The notes: generated from the sequence alone by a model not told the origin. Shown: positions 16,928-25,618, counted from the stretch's first letter. The stretch: DNA of 64,000 nt from Chryseobacterium scophthalmum (GCF_900143185.1 NZ_FSRQ01000001.1:1302001-1366000), one strand, 5' to 3'. Made by a program: numbers and translations.

Positions 16928-19900
16928 ATGAAAACAGCAAAACCTGTAGAAAAAGACAACAAACCCCACCAGAGTCAGGCCAAAAAGCAAACACTGACAC
17001 AACCGGTGGTTGTACCTCTATCCGAGGGTGAAGTTGTCGGTTCACAAACACAAAAGCCCGATAACTCCACCGTTAAATCCGGATCAACAAATCGCAATGG
17101 TAGTATTGTAGCCGTTCATGGTTCACAAACCATTTACGATCAGGGCTCTGAAATAATGTATAAAAAGTTTCAGGAAAATTTGGCACAAACGGGAGACATC
17201 AATCATCCCGATACCAAAAATATGGAGAAAGACTATATGTCGACCTTGAATATTAATCAGGCACGAAATTACAACGATATTAAATCGGGAACGTATCTGC
17301 CAAAGACTGCTCAAGAACAAGCAACTATGTCTCAAAGTGCTCAAAGCAATTCTGAGTCTACAACAGCAGAGAATTCAGAACCTAATGCTCTGAATGAAGT
17401 ACAATCTGTTCAAAATTCTGCTGTCATACCAGAAGAAAGTGAAGGATTGGTTTTGCCTGCTGAACAAGAAGGTGCTGCAGTTAGAACAACACCTACTGAT
17501 CCACATAGTGATCCACAGTTTACTCAAACAGTAAGTTTAGTTAAAAATACGGCCAAAACAAAACGTACCCACACTACTAAAGAAAAAGCTGAAACTCATG
17601 CAAATGCAGCAGCAGCGGTACCTGTTGGAGAACGAAAATCAAAAGCAAAAGGCCAACAGGTAGAGAAGTTGGATCAACAAAAGGCAAACCCTTTCAAACC
17701 TTCCGATTTCAAAGCAAAATTAAAAAGCAGAATTGATAAAATGAAATTGCCGACCAATGAAAAACAGGTTGAAAATTTTGAAGCACATAATAATATTGCG
17801 GAAGTTAATCAGTTGGCTGGTGCAGATGTTGTTGCATCCAAAAATAATGTAACAGGAAGTATTGAAGCAGTTGCCAAACAAGAGCCAAATGAATCGAAGG
17901 TTCAGCAACGTGTAACCACAGCATTACCTGATCCGAAAATAGGTTCAAAAGTGAATATTAAAGCTACAATACCTGGTAAAAGAGGTGACGCTGAACTAAG
18001 CGAACCTGTCACCAACGGCTACAAAGCAGTTGAGCAGCAATTTGAAAAAAATAATATTACAGATGAGCAGTTGGCGAGTTCCAACGAACCTAGTTTCATC
18101 AATGCCCTCAATACTAAAAAAGCAGCAAAAGAGAATGCCGAAAATACTCCTAGAGAATTTAAGGCTGCTGAAAATAAAAAATTGGAATCTTCTAAACAAG
18201 AAGCACAAGGCAAAACCAATAACACGATGGAAGGCATGCATCACAGCAGAAAAGAAATGCTGGATGGTGTAACTCAAAAACAACATAAGGCTGGTGAAAA
18301 AAATACAGGCAAACATCAGGATGTTGTCGCTCAGCTGAATCAAATTTATGCTGATACTAAAAAATCTGTTGATGGCGAATTAAACGATCTCGAGACTAAA
18401 GTAACCCAGTTATTTGATGCAGGTGCTAAAGTTGCTAAAGATGCATTTGAAAAATATGTCACTAAAAAAACTGACGAATACAAAGAAAAGCGATACGGAA
18501 GCTGGTACGATGTTCGTGGATATGGTAAACGTATAAAAGATGGCTGGAACGGAAAATTACCAGACGAAGTAAATGTATTTTTCACTGAAGGAAGAAAGTT
18601 ATTTTTAACAAAACTAGACGGAACGATTGATACTATCGCCAAATTGGTAACAGATCGATTAAATAAAGCCAAAGCTGCTATTACTTCTGGTCGTCAAAAG
18701 GTAACAACATTCATCAAAAATCTGCCTGCCGATGTTAAAAAAGCAATTAAAGGCGATATTGATGCTATTCAGGGACAATTTAAACAACTTGAAAATTCGA
18801 TAAGTGAAAAAGAATCTTCATTAATTGATTCATTGGTAACCAAATATAACAATACCCTTAAAGAAGTTGATGAAATGGTTGAAGAGTTTAAAAAACGTAA
18901 CCAAGGATTCTTAAGCGCTTTAAAAGAAGCAACATTAGGCGTTTGGGAAACCATACAAAATATCAAAAAAACACTTACCGATTTACTTTCGGGAGCAATA
19001 GATGTGATTTTATCAATCATTGCACATCCAATTGATTTCTTGTCAAATCTTATTGCCGGAGTTTCGCAAGGATTTACCAATTTTGGAGCCAATATCTGGA
19101 CCCACCTTAAAACAGGTTTCTTTGGGTGGCTTACAGGAGCTTCAAAAGGTGTTTCTGTTATCGTACCGGAAGATGCATTTTCATTAAAAGGAATTTTCTC
19201 CATTACCATGCAAGTGCTTGATCTAACGTGGGTAGGCATTAGATCTATTGGCGCTAAAGTGATCGGAGAACCCGTAATGAAAGTTCTTGAAACAGGCTTC
19301 GAAATGGTACAGATCGTTCGTAAAGACGGTATTGCAGGACTTTGGGAACACTTAAAAGATCAGTTTACCGATCTGAAAGAAACAATCATGGATACGATCA
19401 TGGATATTGTTCAGACAGAGGTAATAAAGGCAGGTATCAAAACGATAATGAGTATGCTTACTCCGGTGGGAGCGTTTGTAAAAGCCGCAATGGCAATTAT
19501 AGATCTAGTAAAATTCTTCATTCAGAAAGCTACACAAATCATGGAATTGGTAAGAGCCTTTACCGAAAGTATAAAAGCAATTGCCAGCGGAAATATAGGC
19601 GCCGTAGCCAAATCGATAGAAAATGCATTGGGCAAATCTATCCCTGTCTTGATCGGGTTTTTAGCATCGTTTTTAGGTATTAGCGGATTGGCAGATAGAG
19701 TAATTGGCGTTATTCATAAAATAAGAGAGCGTATTGTAAAAGCCATTACCAAATTCTGGACTTTTGTGAAAGGGAAAGCTAAGGGATTGCTTGGGAAAAT
19801 TGTAGGAAAAAGTAAAAAAGATAATACCCATGAGCCTGAAAAACAGAAGAAAATTGATGCAGGATTTATCTATTTAAAAGAGGAAGAGAAAAAAGTAGAT

Positions 19901-20932
19901 GATAATCACAATAATAAGCTTACTCTTGAACAGGCAAATAAAGCCGCTAAAAAAACTAAGGCAAAATATCCAGTTTTTAGTTCTTTAAGAGCTGAAAGTA
20001 AAGATGATAAAATTATCTATAGATATACAGCGAGTCCGGAGAATGTTCATGAGACCGGAACTGAACTTGAGAAAATTGAAGAAAAGCCTTTTGGAGAACT
20101 AGTTGTTGGAATGCATCCGCTACAAGGAGAGGATAGAGAATCACATCATGTTCCAGAGAATAAATTTATGGATAGGATAAAGGAGTTTTATGGTCATAAT
20201 GGAAGAAAAATAAATGAAAAACAAGAATCTAGTAAGGATAAACCTTTTCAAGATGTAGTCGACAAGCTTTTACAAAGAGAAACTGATGTAAAAACAAAAT
20301 TCCCAGGTCACGGAAATAACCTATCAGCAATTTTATTGCATAAAGATACCCATAGAGAGTCTGATGAAGCTGTTCATAGTAAAGAATTGCAAAAAGACGT
20401 CACACAAGACGTAGAGAAGTATTCCTTAGAAAATAGGGAAATTACAATTATGGGTTATGATGGTGTAAATAATGTTAAGCGAGCTCAGATGTGGAAGTCA
20501 CATTGGGATAATTTTATTAAAGAGGCTCATCTATTATTAAAACGTGGTAATATTGATATAAATAGTTTTGTAACAGAAAATGAAGGTAGTTTTGTTGTAA
20601 AATCAAAAGGTAATAAAGCTGGAGCGTTTGATATAATCTCTAAAGATATTACTAAGCAGATTCAAGATTTATTTAATAGTTTTGCTGTTGGAACAAGAGC
20701 TTTTGATGAAAATTTAGAACGTGAAAAAATAAAAATCCTAAAAACCGTAAATGATATTGCAGAAAAAAGCTATGAAAGTGCTTTAACTGTGGGGCTTCAG
20801 ACTGTGGCGACAGCTCTTAGTAAAAGTGATAAAGATGGAGATAAATCTGAACATCCAAAAGCATTAGATAAATTAAGAGAAATAGCCAATATAATTTGGA
20901 GAAATCATATTATTAAAAAGATTAATCTATGA
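16928..20932 (+). CDS. Large eCIS-associated cargo-like protein with predicted C-terminal SHH/HNH nuclease
   Basis: The 1334-residue protein has three zones. Residues 1-450 are low-complexity, rich in Gln, Asn, Lys, Ala and Ser, and probably disordered. Residues about 470-950 are helical with hydrophobic stretches (for example IAHPIDFLSNLIAGVSQGF and a run near IPVLIGFLASFLGI). This resembles the core of giant eCIS-associated cargo proteins, but I find no DUF4157 HExxH motif. Residues about 975-1334 are a separate, more AT-rich domain with S1072-H1073-H1074 (ESHHVPENKF) and H1138-K-D-T-H1142. This fits the SHH variant of the HNH/EndoVII nuclease fold used by polymorphic toxins. The next gene overlaps by 4 bases. 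Nuclease activity is inference. Confidence 0.7.
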   Translation: MKTAKPVEKDNKPHQSQAKKQTLTQPVVVPLSEGEVVGSQTQKPDNSTVKSGSTNRNGSIVAVHGSQTIYDQGSEIMYKKFQENLAQTGDINHPDTKNMEKDYMSTLNINQARNYNDIKSGTYLPKTAQEQATMSQSAQSNSESTTAENSEPNALNEVQSVQNSAVIPEESEGLVLPAEQEGAAVRTTPTDPHSDPQFTQTVSLVKNTAKTKRTHTTKEKAETHANAAAAVPVGERKSKAKGQQVEKLDQQKANPFKPSDFKAKLKSRIDKMKLPTNEKQVENFEAHNNIAEVNQLAGADVVASKNNVTGSIEAVAKQEPNESKVQQRVTTALPDPKIGSKVNIKATIPGKRGDAELSEPVTNGYKAVEQQFEKNNITDEQLASSNEPSFINALNTKKAAKENAENTPREFKAAENKKLESSKQEAQGKTNNTMEGMHHSRKEMLDGVTQKQHKAGEKNTGKHQDVVAQLNQIYADTKKSVDGELNDLETKVTQLFDAGAKVAKDAFEKYVTKKTDEYKEKRYGSWYDVRGYGKRIKDGWNGKLPDEVNVFFTEGRKLFLTKLDGTIDTIAKLVTDRLNKAKAAITSGRQKVTTFIKNLPADVKKAIKGDIDAIQGQFKQLENSISEKESSLIDSLVTKYNNTLKEVDEMVEEFKKRNQGFLSALKEATLGVWETIQNIKKTLTDLLSGAIDVILSIIAHPIDFLSNLIAGVSQGFTNFGANIWTHLKTGFFGWLTGASKGVSVIVPEDAFSLKGIFSITMQVLDLTWVGIRSIGAKVIGEPVMKVLETGFEMVQIVRKDGIAGLWEHLKDQFTDLKETIMDTIMDIVQTEVIKAGIKTIMSMLTPVGAFVKAAMAIIDLVKFFIQKATQIMELVRAFTESIKAIASGNIGAVAKSIENALGKSIPVLIGFLASFLGISGLADRVIGVIHKIRERIVKAITKFWTFVKGKAKGLLGKIVGKSKKDNTHEPEKQKKIDAGFIYLKEEEKKVDDNHNNKLTLEQANKAAKKTKAKYPVFSSLRAESKDDKIIYRYTASPENVHETGTELEKIEEKPFGELVVGMHPLQGEDRESHHVPENKFMDRIKEFYGHNGRKINEKQESSKDKPFQDVVDKLLQRETDVKTKFPGHGNNLSAILLHKDTHRESDEAVHSKELQKDVTQDVEKYSLENREITIMGYDGVNNVKRAQMWKSHWDNFIKEAHLLLKRGNIDINSFVTENEGSFVVKSKGNKAGAFDIISKDITKQIQDLFNSFAVGTRAFDENLEREKIKILKTVNDIAEKSYESALTVGLQTVATALSKSDKDGDKSEHPKALDKLREIANIIWRNHIIKKINL

Positions 20933-22047
20933 AACTAAACAAAATACACCAAGATCTAAAAGGATTGTATATAGGCAGAGAAACAGATACTATTTTAGGC
21001 TTTAAATTTAGTCATGAGGAAGAAGCTAAAATTTATACCAAGATCTTACAAATTGGACAATGGTATGTAGCACCTGTTTCCTTTGAGACATATGATAGTT
21101 ATGCCATTAAATTAACACCAAATAAAAAGCTGATTGATTCTCCTGTTTATTTAAGAAGTGGAGTTGATCATTGTTTATTTTCGAATAATTTAGATAATTT
21201 TTTAATATTTAGGCAATTGAAAATGCTAAAATCAGCAAAATTTAAGAAATATATTTTGGATGATTGGCAATTACTTGAAGAACTTTCTTTGCCTTTTAGA
21301 GAATATATAAATAGCTTAGATTCATTAGAATTCTTAAAAGAATATCTGCAAAATGATGATAAATTAAAATATTTGGAAAATCCCTCGGAATTTTATACCA
21401 AAGTATATTTAGATTTTTGGAATTATTATTATAATACTCCACAACAGAAAGAATACGTTCAATTAATGAATTCGATGATTGAAAATGAATCTTATCTTCC
21501 AGATTTTGAAATAAATGATTATGGTATATGGAAGACAAGAGCTTATAATGCTATTGGACAAAGAGCTTATAGTTTAATTGATATAGAAACGGAAAAAAAA
21601 GAAAATCAATTTTGGCAAAGTTTTATTCAGCCACATGGTTTTGACGCAGTAGAATTTGATTTTGGATTTATCCCTTATACTACATCATCCAGTTTTCAAT
21701 TAGATACTATTATTAGTAAATTTATACCTGAATTAGGCTATTTTTCAAAAATGAAAAATCATCCGTTATATAAAGTAGGTCAGATACTTAGTAAAAATAA
21801 AAGTTCATACAATGGAGATGCTCATATAGAAGCTGCCAAAGCAATAGATGAAGAATTAAACGATCCTATTATGGCATGGGATGCTTTAGTAAGTGCAGGA
21901 TATTGGAGTGGAGTAAATTTTGGAAATCCTAATATGAATGCTTGGAAAGCAGCTATTGATTTATCCGAAAAACATGGTTGGACAGAGATTAACGAGGTTT
22001 TAATAGATCAATTAGAATTTTATAATCATTATAAAGATAAATTCTAA
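20929..22047 (+). CDS. Candidate immunity protein for the SHH-domain toxin
   Basis: This 372-residue protein has no family I can name with confidence. Its ATG lies inside the stop of the toxin-like gene (ATGA overlap), the arrangement typical of polymorphic toxin-immunity pairs. It has no signal peptide or membrane segment and is acidic and rich in Tyr, Trp and Phe, as many cytosolic nuclease inhibitors are. The C-terminal 75 residues contain AAKAIDEELNDPIMAWDALV and a WKAAIDLSEKHGW stretch that may form a small helical domain. Base composition is as AT-rich as the toxin tip and unlike the eCIS genes, suggesting they travel together. Function is inferred from context. Confidence 0.6.
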   Translation: MKLNKIHQDLKGLYIGRETDTILGFKFSHEEEAKIYTKILQIGQWYVAPVSFETYDSYAIKLTPNKKLIDSPVYLRSGVDHCLFSNNLDNFLIFRQLKMLKSAKFKKYILDDWQLLEELSLPFREYINSLDSLEFLKEYLQNDDKLKYLENPSEFYTKVYLDFWNYYYNTPQQKEYVQLMNSMIENESYLPDFEINDYGIWKTRAYNAIGQRAYSLIDIETEKKENQFWQSFIQPHGFDAVEFDFGFIPYTTSSSFQLDTIISKFIPELGYFSKMKNHPLYKVGQILSKNKSSYNGDAHIEAAKAIDEELNDPIMAWDALVSAGYWSGVNFGNPNMNAWKAAIDLSEKHGWTEINEVLIDQLEFYNHYKDKF

Positions 22048-22065
22048 CTAGTTTATTTATAATTT

Positions 22066-22102
22066 AAAGCGAAATTTCTATTTTTTTAGAATTTTCGCTT
22101 TT
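22066..22102. terminator. Hairpin after the candidate immunity gene
   Basis: AAAGCGAAATTTCT pairs with AGAATTTTCGCTTT with one mismatch and a poly-T loop, followed by further T residues. It lies 19 bases after the stop and is a good intrinsic terminator for the plus-strand toxin operon. Confidence 0.75.
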
Positions 22103-22112
22103 TATGACCCAG

Positions 22113-22145
22113 CTGCCGCACGAATCCTTTCGTGTGGCAGTTTTA
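22113..22145. repeat. REP-like GC-rich hairpin with T-run
   Basis: CTGCCGCACGAA pairs with TTCGTGTGGCAG around a 4-base loop, one mismatch, followed by TTTTATTT. It could be a second terminator. It stands immediately before a relic of a REP-associated transposase, and its GC-rich stem is unlike the surroundings, which fits a REP-type hairpin. Confidence 0.6.
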
Positions 22146-22182
22146 TTTCAAAAAGTTTTTATCTTTATCAAAAACATAATTG

Positions 22183-22326
22183 ATGGGTCGCAATTATAGG
22201 TTCTATAATCCTGAAGGATTATATTTCATAAGTTTTGCTGTATTAATCGCTGGTACCTTGTTGTTACTATTTTCTCTGAAATATACAATTTTTAGATTGT
22301 CCATTATTAAACAAAAAGCGCTGTAA
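22183..22326 (+). pseudogene. Relic of a REP-associated (Y1) transposase N-terminus
   Basis: A 47-residue frame begins MGRNYRFYNPEGLYFISFAV. I recognise this as the start of Bacteroidota IS200-like/REP-associated tyrosine transposases, which normally continue to about 180 residues with an HUH motif and a catalytic Tyr. Here the resemblance stops after residue 20. The remaining 27 residues are hydrophobic (LLLLFSLKYTIF) and unrelated, so the element is truncated and fused to other sequence. It cannot encode an active transposase. The frame closes inside a terminator-like hairpin. Confidence 0.6.
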
Positions 22327-22349
22327 AATTAATATTTACAGTGCTTTTT
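22313..22349. terminator. Bidirectional hairpin terminator
   Basis: AAAAAGCGCTGTAAA at 22313-22327 pairs with TTTACAGTGCTTTTT at 22335-22349 with one mismatch. A-run on one side and T-run on the other make it usable in both directions, ending the minus-strand GH25 operon and any plus-strand readthrough. Confidence 0.75.
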
Positions 22350-22395
22350 GTAAGATTTTCATCTTTATATTGAGTCAAAATTGATTACTTTAGGT

Positions 22396-23208
22396 TTATT
22401 CCTTATAGTAAATATCAAAATCGGTATCCGTTGAATTTACATGATAGCTGTCTGTTTTTTGCCAAATCAGGCAACCTTTTTTTTCCCAGATTGTAGGTAT
22501 TTTAGGTTGTAAAGAATGAGAATATTCAGCTAGCCACAAAGGATATTTTGAAAAATCGGAATGGTTTAAATATTTATTCAGAAAAGAAAAATCGGAATAG
22601 ATAATTGGCGTTCGGTTTGTTTTGTTTTCAACAAAGTTTAAAAATGCCATCAAATCATTTTTTAACCTATGGAGATCAATTGATTTTCTAGGAAGGCTCA
22701 TTTCTTCAACATCAATAATTAAGGGGAAATCAGTATCTTTAATCTTAGCTACTTTATCTACAGTTTTACAGAAATGTTCAGCCTGTTTTATAGGGTCTTG
22801 AGAATATACATAAAAATGGTAAGTCCCTTTCATGATATTGTTTTCATCTAAGTATTTCCAATTTTTTTCAAACTCGGGATCTATATCCTTTTCTCCTTGT
22901 GTAGATTTGCAGATTACAAATTTCAGATTGTCTTTTTTGGGCAAATCTTCCACAATATTGCCATTCCAATGTGAAACGTCAATTCCTTGTAAAGAGGTTT
23001 TAAGATTATTATTATTTTCTATTGGATTATCATTTATTGTTTTCGAAGAAACATTTTTGTCTGTTGTCAAAGTACTTTTTGAAGACTCAGGTATCATTTG
23101 TCTGACTTTGTATTTTAAGTCTTTGTCTGTTATTTTATAGGATATTACAGCTAATCCTAGTGCGTTAATTGTTACTGCGCCAATAACTATTTTTGATATT
23201 AAATTCAT
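22396..23208 (-). CDS. GH25-family muramidase (lysozyme), membrane-anchored
   Basis: The 270-residue protein has an N-terminal hydrophobic segment at about residues 5-23, probably an uncleaved anchor or signal peptide. A linker of 60 residues follows, then a GH25 domain from about 76 to 270. Family marks are GIDVSHWNG (first catalytic-site Asp), a YHFYVYS strand, LIIDVEE (Asp-x-Glu) and PLWLAEYS. The enzyme should cleave N-acetylmuramic acid linkages in peptidoglycan. It is the last gene of the DUF2589 operon, 41 bases after the third DUF2589 gene. It could help particles or large proteins pass the wall, which is inference. Confidence 0.88.
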   Translation of the reverse strand: MNLISKIVIGAVTINALGLAVISYKITDKDLKYKVRQMIPESSKSTLTTDKNVSSKTINDNPIENNNNLKTSLQGIDVSHWNGNIVEDLPKKDNLKFVICKSTQGEKDIDPEFEKNWKYLDENNIMKGTYHFYVYSQDPIKQAEHFCKTVDKVAKIKDTDFPLIIDVEEMSLPRKSIDLHRLKNDLMAFLNFVENKTNRTPIIYSDFSFLNKYLNHSDFSKYPLWLAEYSHSLQPKIPTIWEKKGCLIWQKTDSYHVNSTDTDFDIYYKE

Positions 23209-23249
23209 GATCTTGTTTTTTTTTTGTTTAAATATTAATTACTCTTTTA

Positions 23250-23711
23250 TTAACCTGGAATTTGTGCTCTCAGTACTTTCTCATAACCTTCAATAATATC
23301 TTTCATTCCTTCTGTAGTTTCACTAGGTTTAAGAACAATTTCTAGTTTAGCAGTTGAGGTTTTGCTTTTATTACCAAAGAGGCTGCTCGATTTTTCATCA
23401 TTTGAAAAGCTTACCATTAACTCATCATTATCTAAAGCTATTTCAAGGCTTGCCGTCAATTTAACCTCCTCCACTTTTGGAGAATAAACGGGTATAAGTG
23501 TTATGACCGGAGCATTTACAGGAACATCTTTTATTGTATTATCTCCCATTTTAACAGGAAAATTAAGTGTTACAGTTTTTGCAAACAAACCGCCATTTTC
23601 AGCTTTTTCAAAATAAGTGTCAATAAACTCATTATGGTTACTCAATAAAGATTCATTAGCTATGGTGATGGAATCGTTAAGCGCTTCTATTAAATTCTTA
23701 AAATTTACCAT
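23250..23711 (-). CDS. DUF2589-like protein 3 (diverged)
   Basis: The 153-residue protein shows the DUF2589 plan in reduced form: a helical N-terminus, a VNAPVITLIPVYSPKVEEV strand block in place of the usual LPxLTIIPLNSLxV, then a conserved-length beta region and a C-terminal helix (KDIIEGYEKVLRAQ). It starts 5 bases after the zinc-ribbon gene stop. It is the most diverged of three such proteins in the operon. Function is unknown. Three paralogues together suggest a hetero-oligomer. Confidence 0.7.
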   Translation of the reverse strand: MVNFKNLIEALNDSITIANESLLSNHNEFIDTYFEKAENGGLFAKTVTLNFPVKMGDNTIKDVPVNAPVITLIPVYSPKVEEVKLTASLEIALDNDELMVSFSNDEKSSSLFGNKSKTSTAKLEIVLKPSETTEGMKDIIEGYEKVLRAQIPG

Positions 23712-23716
23712 ATCAG

Positions 23717-23908
23717 TTATTTTTGAGCGATTTTCTTCTTCAGTTCGGTAAACTTATCGTACACTTTTTTTGCCTGATTCATGCTTGATGGCGACATCCT
23801 TATTTGGCACTCACAAGTTGTGCATGTGAAAGTAGCACCCGCAATTAATGCCTGTGCATTAAAAGTTATTTCTGATTTACATTGTGGACATTGTAATGTT
23901 TGGTTCAT
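23717..23908 (-). CDS. Small zinc-ribbon protein
   Basis: The 63-residue protein has Cys pairs C7-x-x-C10 and C29-x-x-C32 (plus C34), with a GATFTCTTCECQIR knuckle, typical of a zinc ribbon. A basic helix rich in Lys follows at about residues 45-63. It sits between two DUF2589 genes with gaps of 4 and 5 bases, so it is translated with them. It may be a metal-stabilised adaptor or nucleic-acid binder. No further function can be read from sequence. Confidence 0.8.
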   Translation of the reverse strand: MNQTLQCPQCKSEITFNAQALIAGATFTCTTCECQIRMSPSSMNQAKKVYDKFTELKKKIAQK

Positions 23909-23912
23909 GATA

Positions 23913-24443
23913 TTAAGATTTTAATTGAATGTTATTAGAATAAAATTTCAGTATTGTTGTTAATCCTACAGGAAGCGGTATAGTTCCGCCTGTTATTTCT
24001 ACATGCATTTTAGACTGATGTCTTTTCTGGGTAGGGCTGTCATCGCTTTTCGAAGCCGCCACACTTCCCCTCATCTCCATATTTTTTTTGCCGGTTTCAT
24101 CATTGTCTGCCACATGTTTTGGGGCAAGAGATAGGATCTCCATATCAAACTTTACATTAATATCTTTTACACAGAGTGAGTTAAAAGGTATAATCGTTAT
24201 CAATGGTAACTCAAAAGTCAGCAATTCGTTGGGTTCAGTCTCAGACTGATTATTTTTCCTGATAGTCAGGCTGACCATTTTTGGAGAAAATGAATCCTCT
24301 TTTGCGTCAAAACAAGTTTCCATTAAAAATTTAACCTGTTCCTGTGCCATTTTAGAATTAGCATTTGCAGCTGCAATGAAAGGTGCTGCCAAGAGATCTT
24401 CTATTAAAGCTGCTTTATGATTGTATTGTTCCTGATCACTCAT
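23913..24443 (-). CDS. DUF2589 protein 2
   Basis: I start this gene at the ATG at 24443 (MSDQEQYNHKAAL), giving 176 residues. A longer frame from 24497 would include an implausible leader made from the hairpin at 24474-24502. DUF2589 features are the AAPFIAAANANSKMAQEQVKF helix, a LPLITIIPFNSLCVKDINV strand pair and a C-terminal GGTIPLPVGLTTILKFY segment. Its closest relative here is the product of 24523-25173. There is no signal peptide. The family has no established function that I know of. The surrounding genes suggest a role in an eCIS-linked or secreted assembly. Confidence 0.85.
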   Translation of the reverse strand: MSDQEQYNHKAALIEDLLAAPFIAAANANSKMAQEQVKFLMETCFDAKEDSFSPKMVSLTIRKNNQSETEPNELLTFELPLITIIPFNSLCVKDINVKFDMEILSLAPKHVADNDETGKKNMEMRGSVAASKSDDSPTQKRHQSKMHVEITGGTIPLPVGLTTILKFYSNNIQLKS

Positions 24444-24473
24444 TATTTTGATATTTATTGATTTCTTTAAAAA

Positions 24474-24502
24474 CATGTCTGGAGATAAAATCTCCAAACA
24501 TG
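24474..24502. repeat. Hairpin between two DUF2589 genes
   Basis: CATGTCTGGAGAT and ATCTCCAAACATG form a 13-base stem with one mismatch and a 3-base loop. It lies on the transcript between the first and second DUF2589 genes and lacks a T-run. It probably modulates readthrough or RNA stability within the operon. Confidence 0.6.
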
Positions 24503-24522
24503 CATAATGTTAAGTTTATGGC

Positions 24523-25173
24523 TTACTTATCTTTGGCAGGAACCTGAATTGGTGTAATATTTTTGCTGTACGCATCAATAATTGTTAACACTCCTTTTGG
24601 CAGAGGCAACTGACCTGCATGAACCTTCACGCTATATTTTGCACTATTACTTTTCTCGTAATGAGTACTATCAGAAGAAGATTCTTTAGAATCGTAACTT
24701 ACACTTCCATGAATGGTGACTGAGAAAGGTCCCCATCCTGCTTTTGCTTCAAAACCGCCCTCTCCTTTTGTTTCTTTACTTGTGTCTTGTTGCGTATCTT
24801 GAGAGAAGCTTGATTTTACTTCCATTTCAAAATCAATATCTACATTATCTACCGCAAGAGAATTCAAAGGAATTATGGTTAAAATAGGTAGATTAAAGAT
24901 TGTTGTAAATGGTGTAACCGTAGTTTCTGTAGGAGGAGTAGCCGTTGGATCACCTGGTGTAATTACATTATTCTGTAATTCCATATTGATGATAATTGGT
25001 GTATAATTCTTGGAGGTTGCATCCTGATTAAAACATGTATCCAAAAGAAACTGTGTCTGCGTATATGCCATATTTGCATTAGCTTTGGCTGCTGCCAATA
25101 ATGGTCCTCCAATTAGAGAGTCGATTGGTAGCCCAGAAAATTGTTGAGCCACAGATAATAATTGATCGTTCAT
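24523..25173 (-). CDS. DUF2589 protein 1
   Basis: The 216-residue protein is the clearest DUF2589 member in the window. The order is: an N-terminal helix with SLIGGPLLAAAKANANMAY, LPILTIIPLNSLAVDNVDID at about 118-137, a serine-rich variable loop with KGEGGFEAKAGWG, then AGQLPLPKGVLTIIDAYSKN near the end. It is larger than its paralogues because of the central loop. It is the first gene of the operon and is preceded, 23 bases upstream, by a leader sequence shared with the small His/Cys gene at 25250. Function is unknown. Confidence 0.87.
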   Translation of the reverse strand: MNDQLLSVAQQFSGLPIDSLIGGPLLAAAKANANMAYTQTQFLLDTCFNQDATSKNYTPIIINMELQNNVITPGDPTATPPTETTVTPFTTIFNLPILTIIPLNSLAVDNVDIDFEMEVKSSFSQDTQQDTSKETKGEGGFEAKAGWGPFSVTIHGSVSYDSKESSSDSTHYEKSNSAKYSVKVHAGQLPLPKGVLTIIDAYSKNITPIQVPAKDK

Positions 25174-25196
25174 TTTATTTAATTTTATTTTTTTTG

Positions 25197-25226
25197 CCTA
25201 CTCTTATTCAGTTTTCGGCTTCCCTG
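25197..25226 (-). promoter_or_regulatory. Conserved leader element, copy 1
   Basis: On the plus strand it reads CCTACTCT, then TATT, then CAGTTTTCGGCTTCCCTG. A near-identical copy lies at 25641-25669. Each copy is 22-23 bases upstream of an ATG, and the sequence between element and ATG is also similar (TTTTAATTTTAT-like). It is probably a shared regulatory site or a 5' leader. The LytTR regulator encoded next door is a plausible binder, by inference only. Confidence 0.6.
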
Positions 25227-25249
25227 AGTATGAATGGGTTGTCTACTAA

Positions 25250-25618
25250 TTATTTGTTATATGTAGCGAGCCCTTTCCACCTGTCGCTGTAACACCAAGC
25301 TAAGATTAGAATGCTTTTTGTTTTGCCAAAATAATTTGTCCAGGTGTTTGCTGGTGTTTTTTGATCTACTCTTACAGCTTTAACAGTTTGTAATTCTCCC
25401 AATTTATCCTCATCATAGAATTCTCCTTCTGCGTCTAGATTCCCATTTTTATCACCATGTGTACCAGAAAGCACATAGATCATTACTTTATTCATCTCAG
25501 TTCCAAGATCTTTTCGAATTTTTTTCACAAGATCAGCAACTTCATAAAGATCAGTTTCGTCATCAAAACCATAAATAGGTTGATCCCTTCCTGACTTTGA
25601 AATAATTTTTGATGCCAT
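25250..25618 (-). CDS. Small protein with caspase-like His/Cys pair
   Basis: I start this gene at the ATG at 25618, giving 122 residues, because this puts the conserved leader at the same distance as for the DUF2589 gene. The ATG at 25639 would add 7 residues. The protein has a strand ending IYVLSGTHGDKNGN (H54) and a second strand ending SILILAWCYSDRW (C109). Strand-[S/T]HG and strand-x-x-C-x-S are the two catalytic positions of the caspase/CHAT/clostripain fold. At 122 residues it would be a very small version. I know no named family for it. Protease activity is a hypothesis; the gene itself is convincing. Confidence 0.65.
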   Translation of the reverse strand: MASKIISKSGRDQPIYGFDDETDLYEVADLVKKIRKDLGTEMNKVMIYVLSGTHGDKNGNLDAEGEFYDEDKLGELQTVKAVRVDQKTPANTWTNYFGKTKSILILAWCYSDRWKGLATYNK

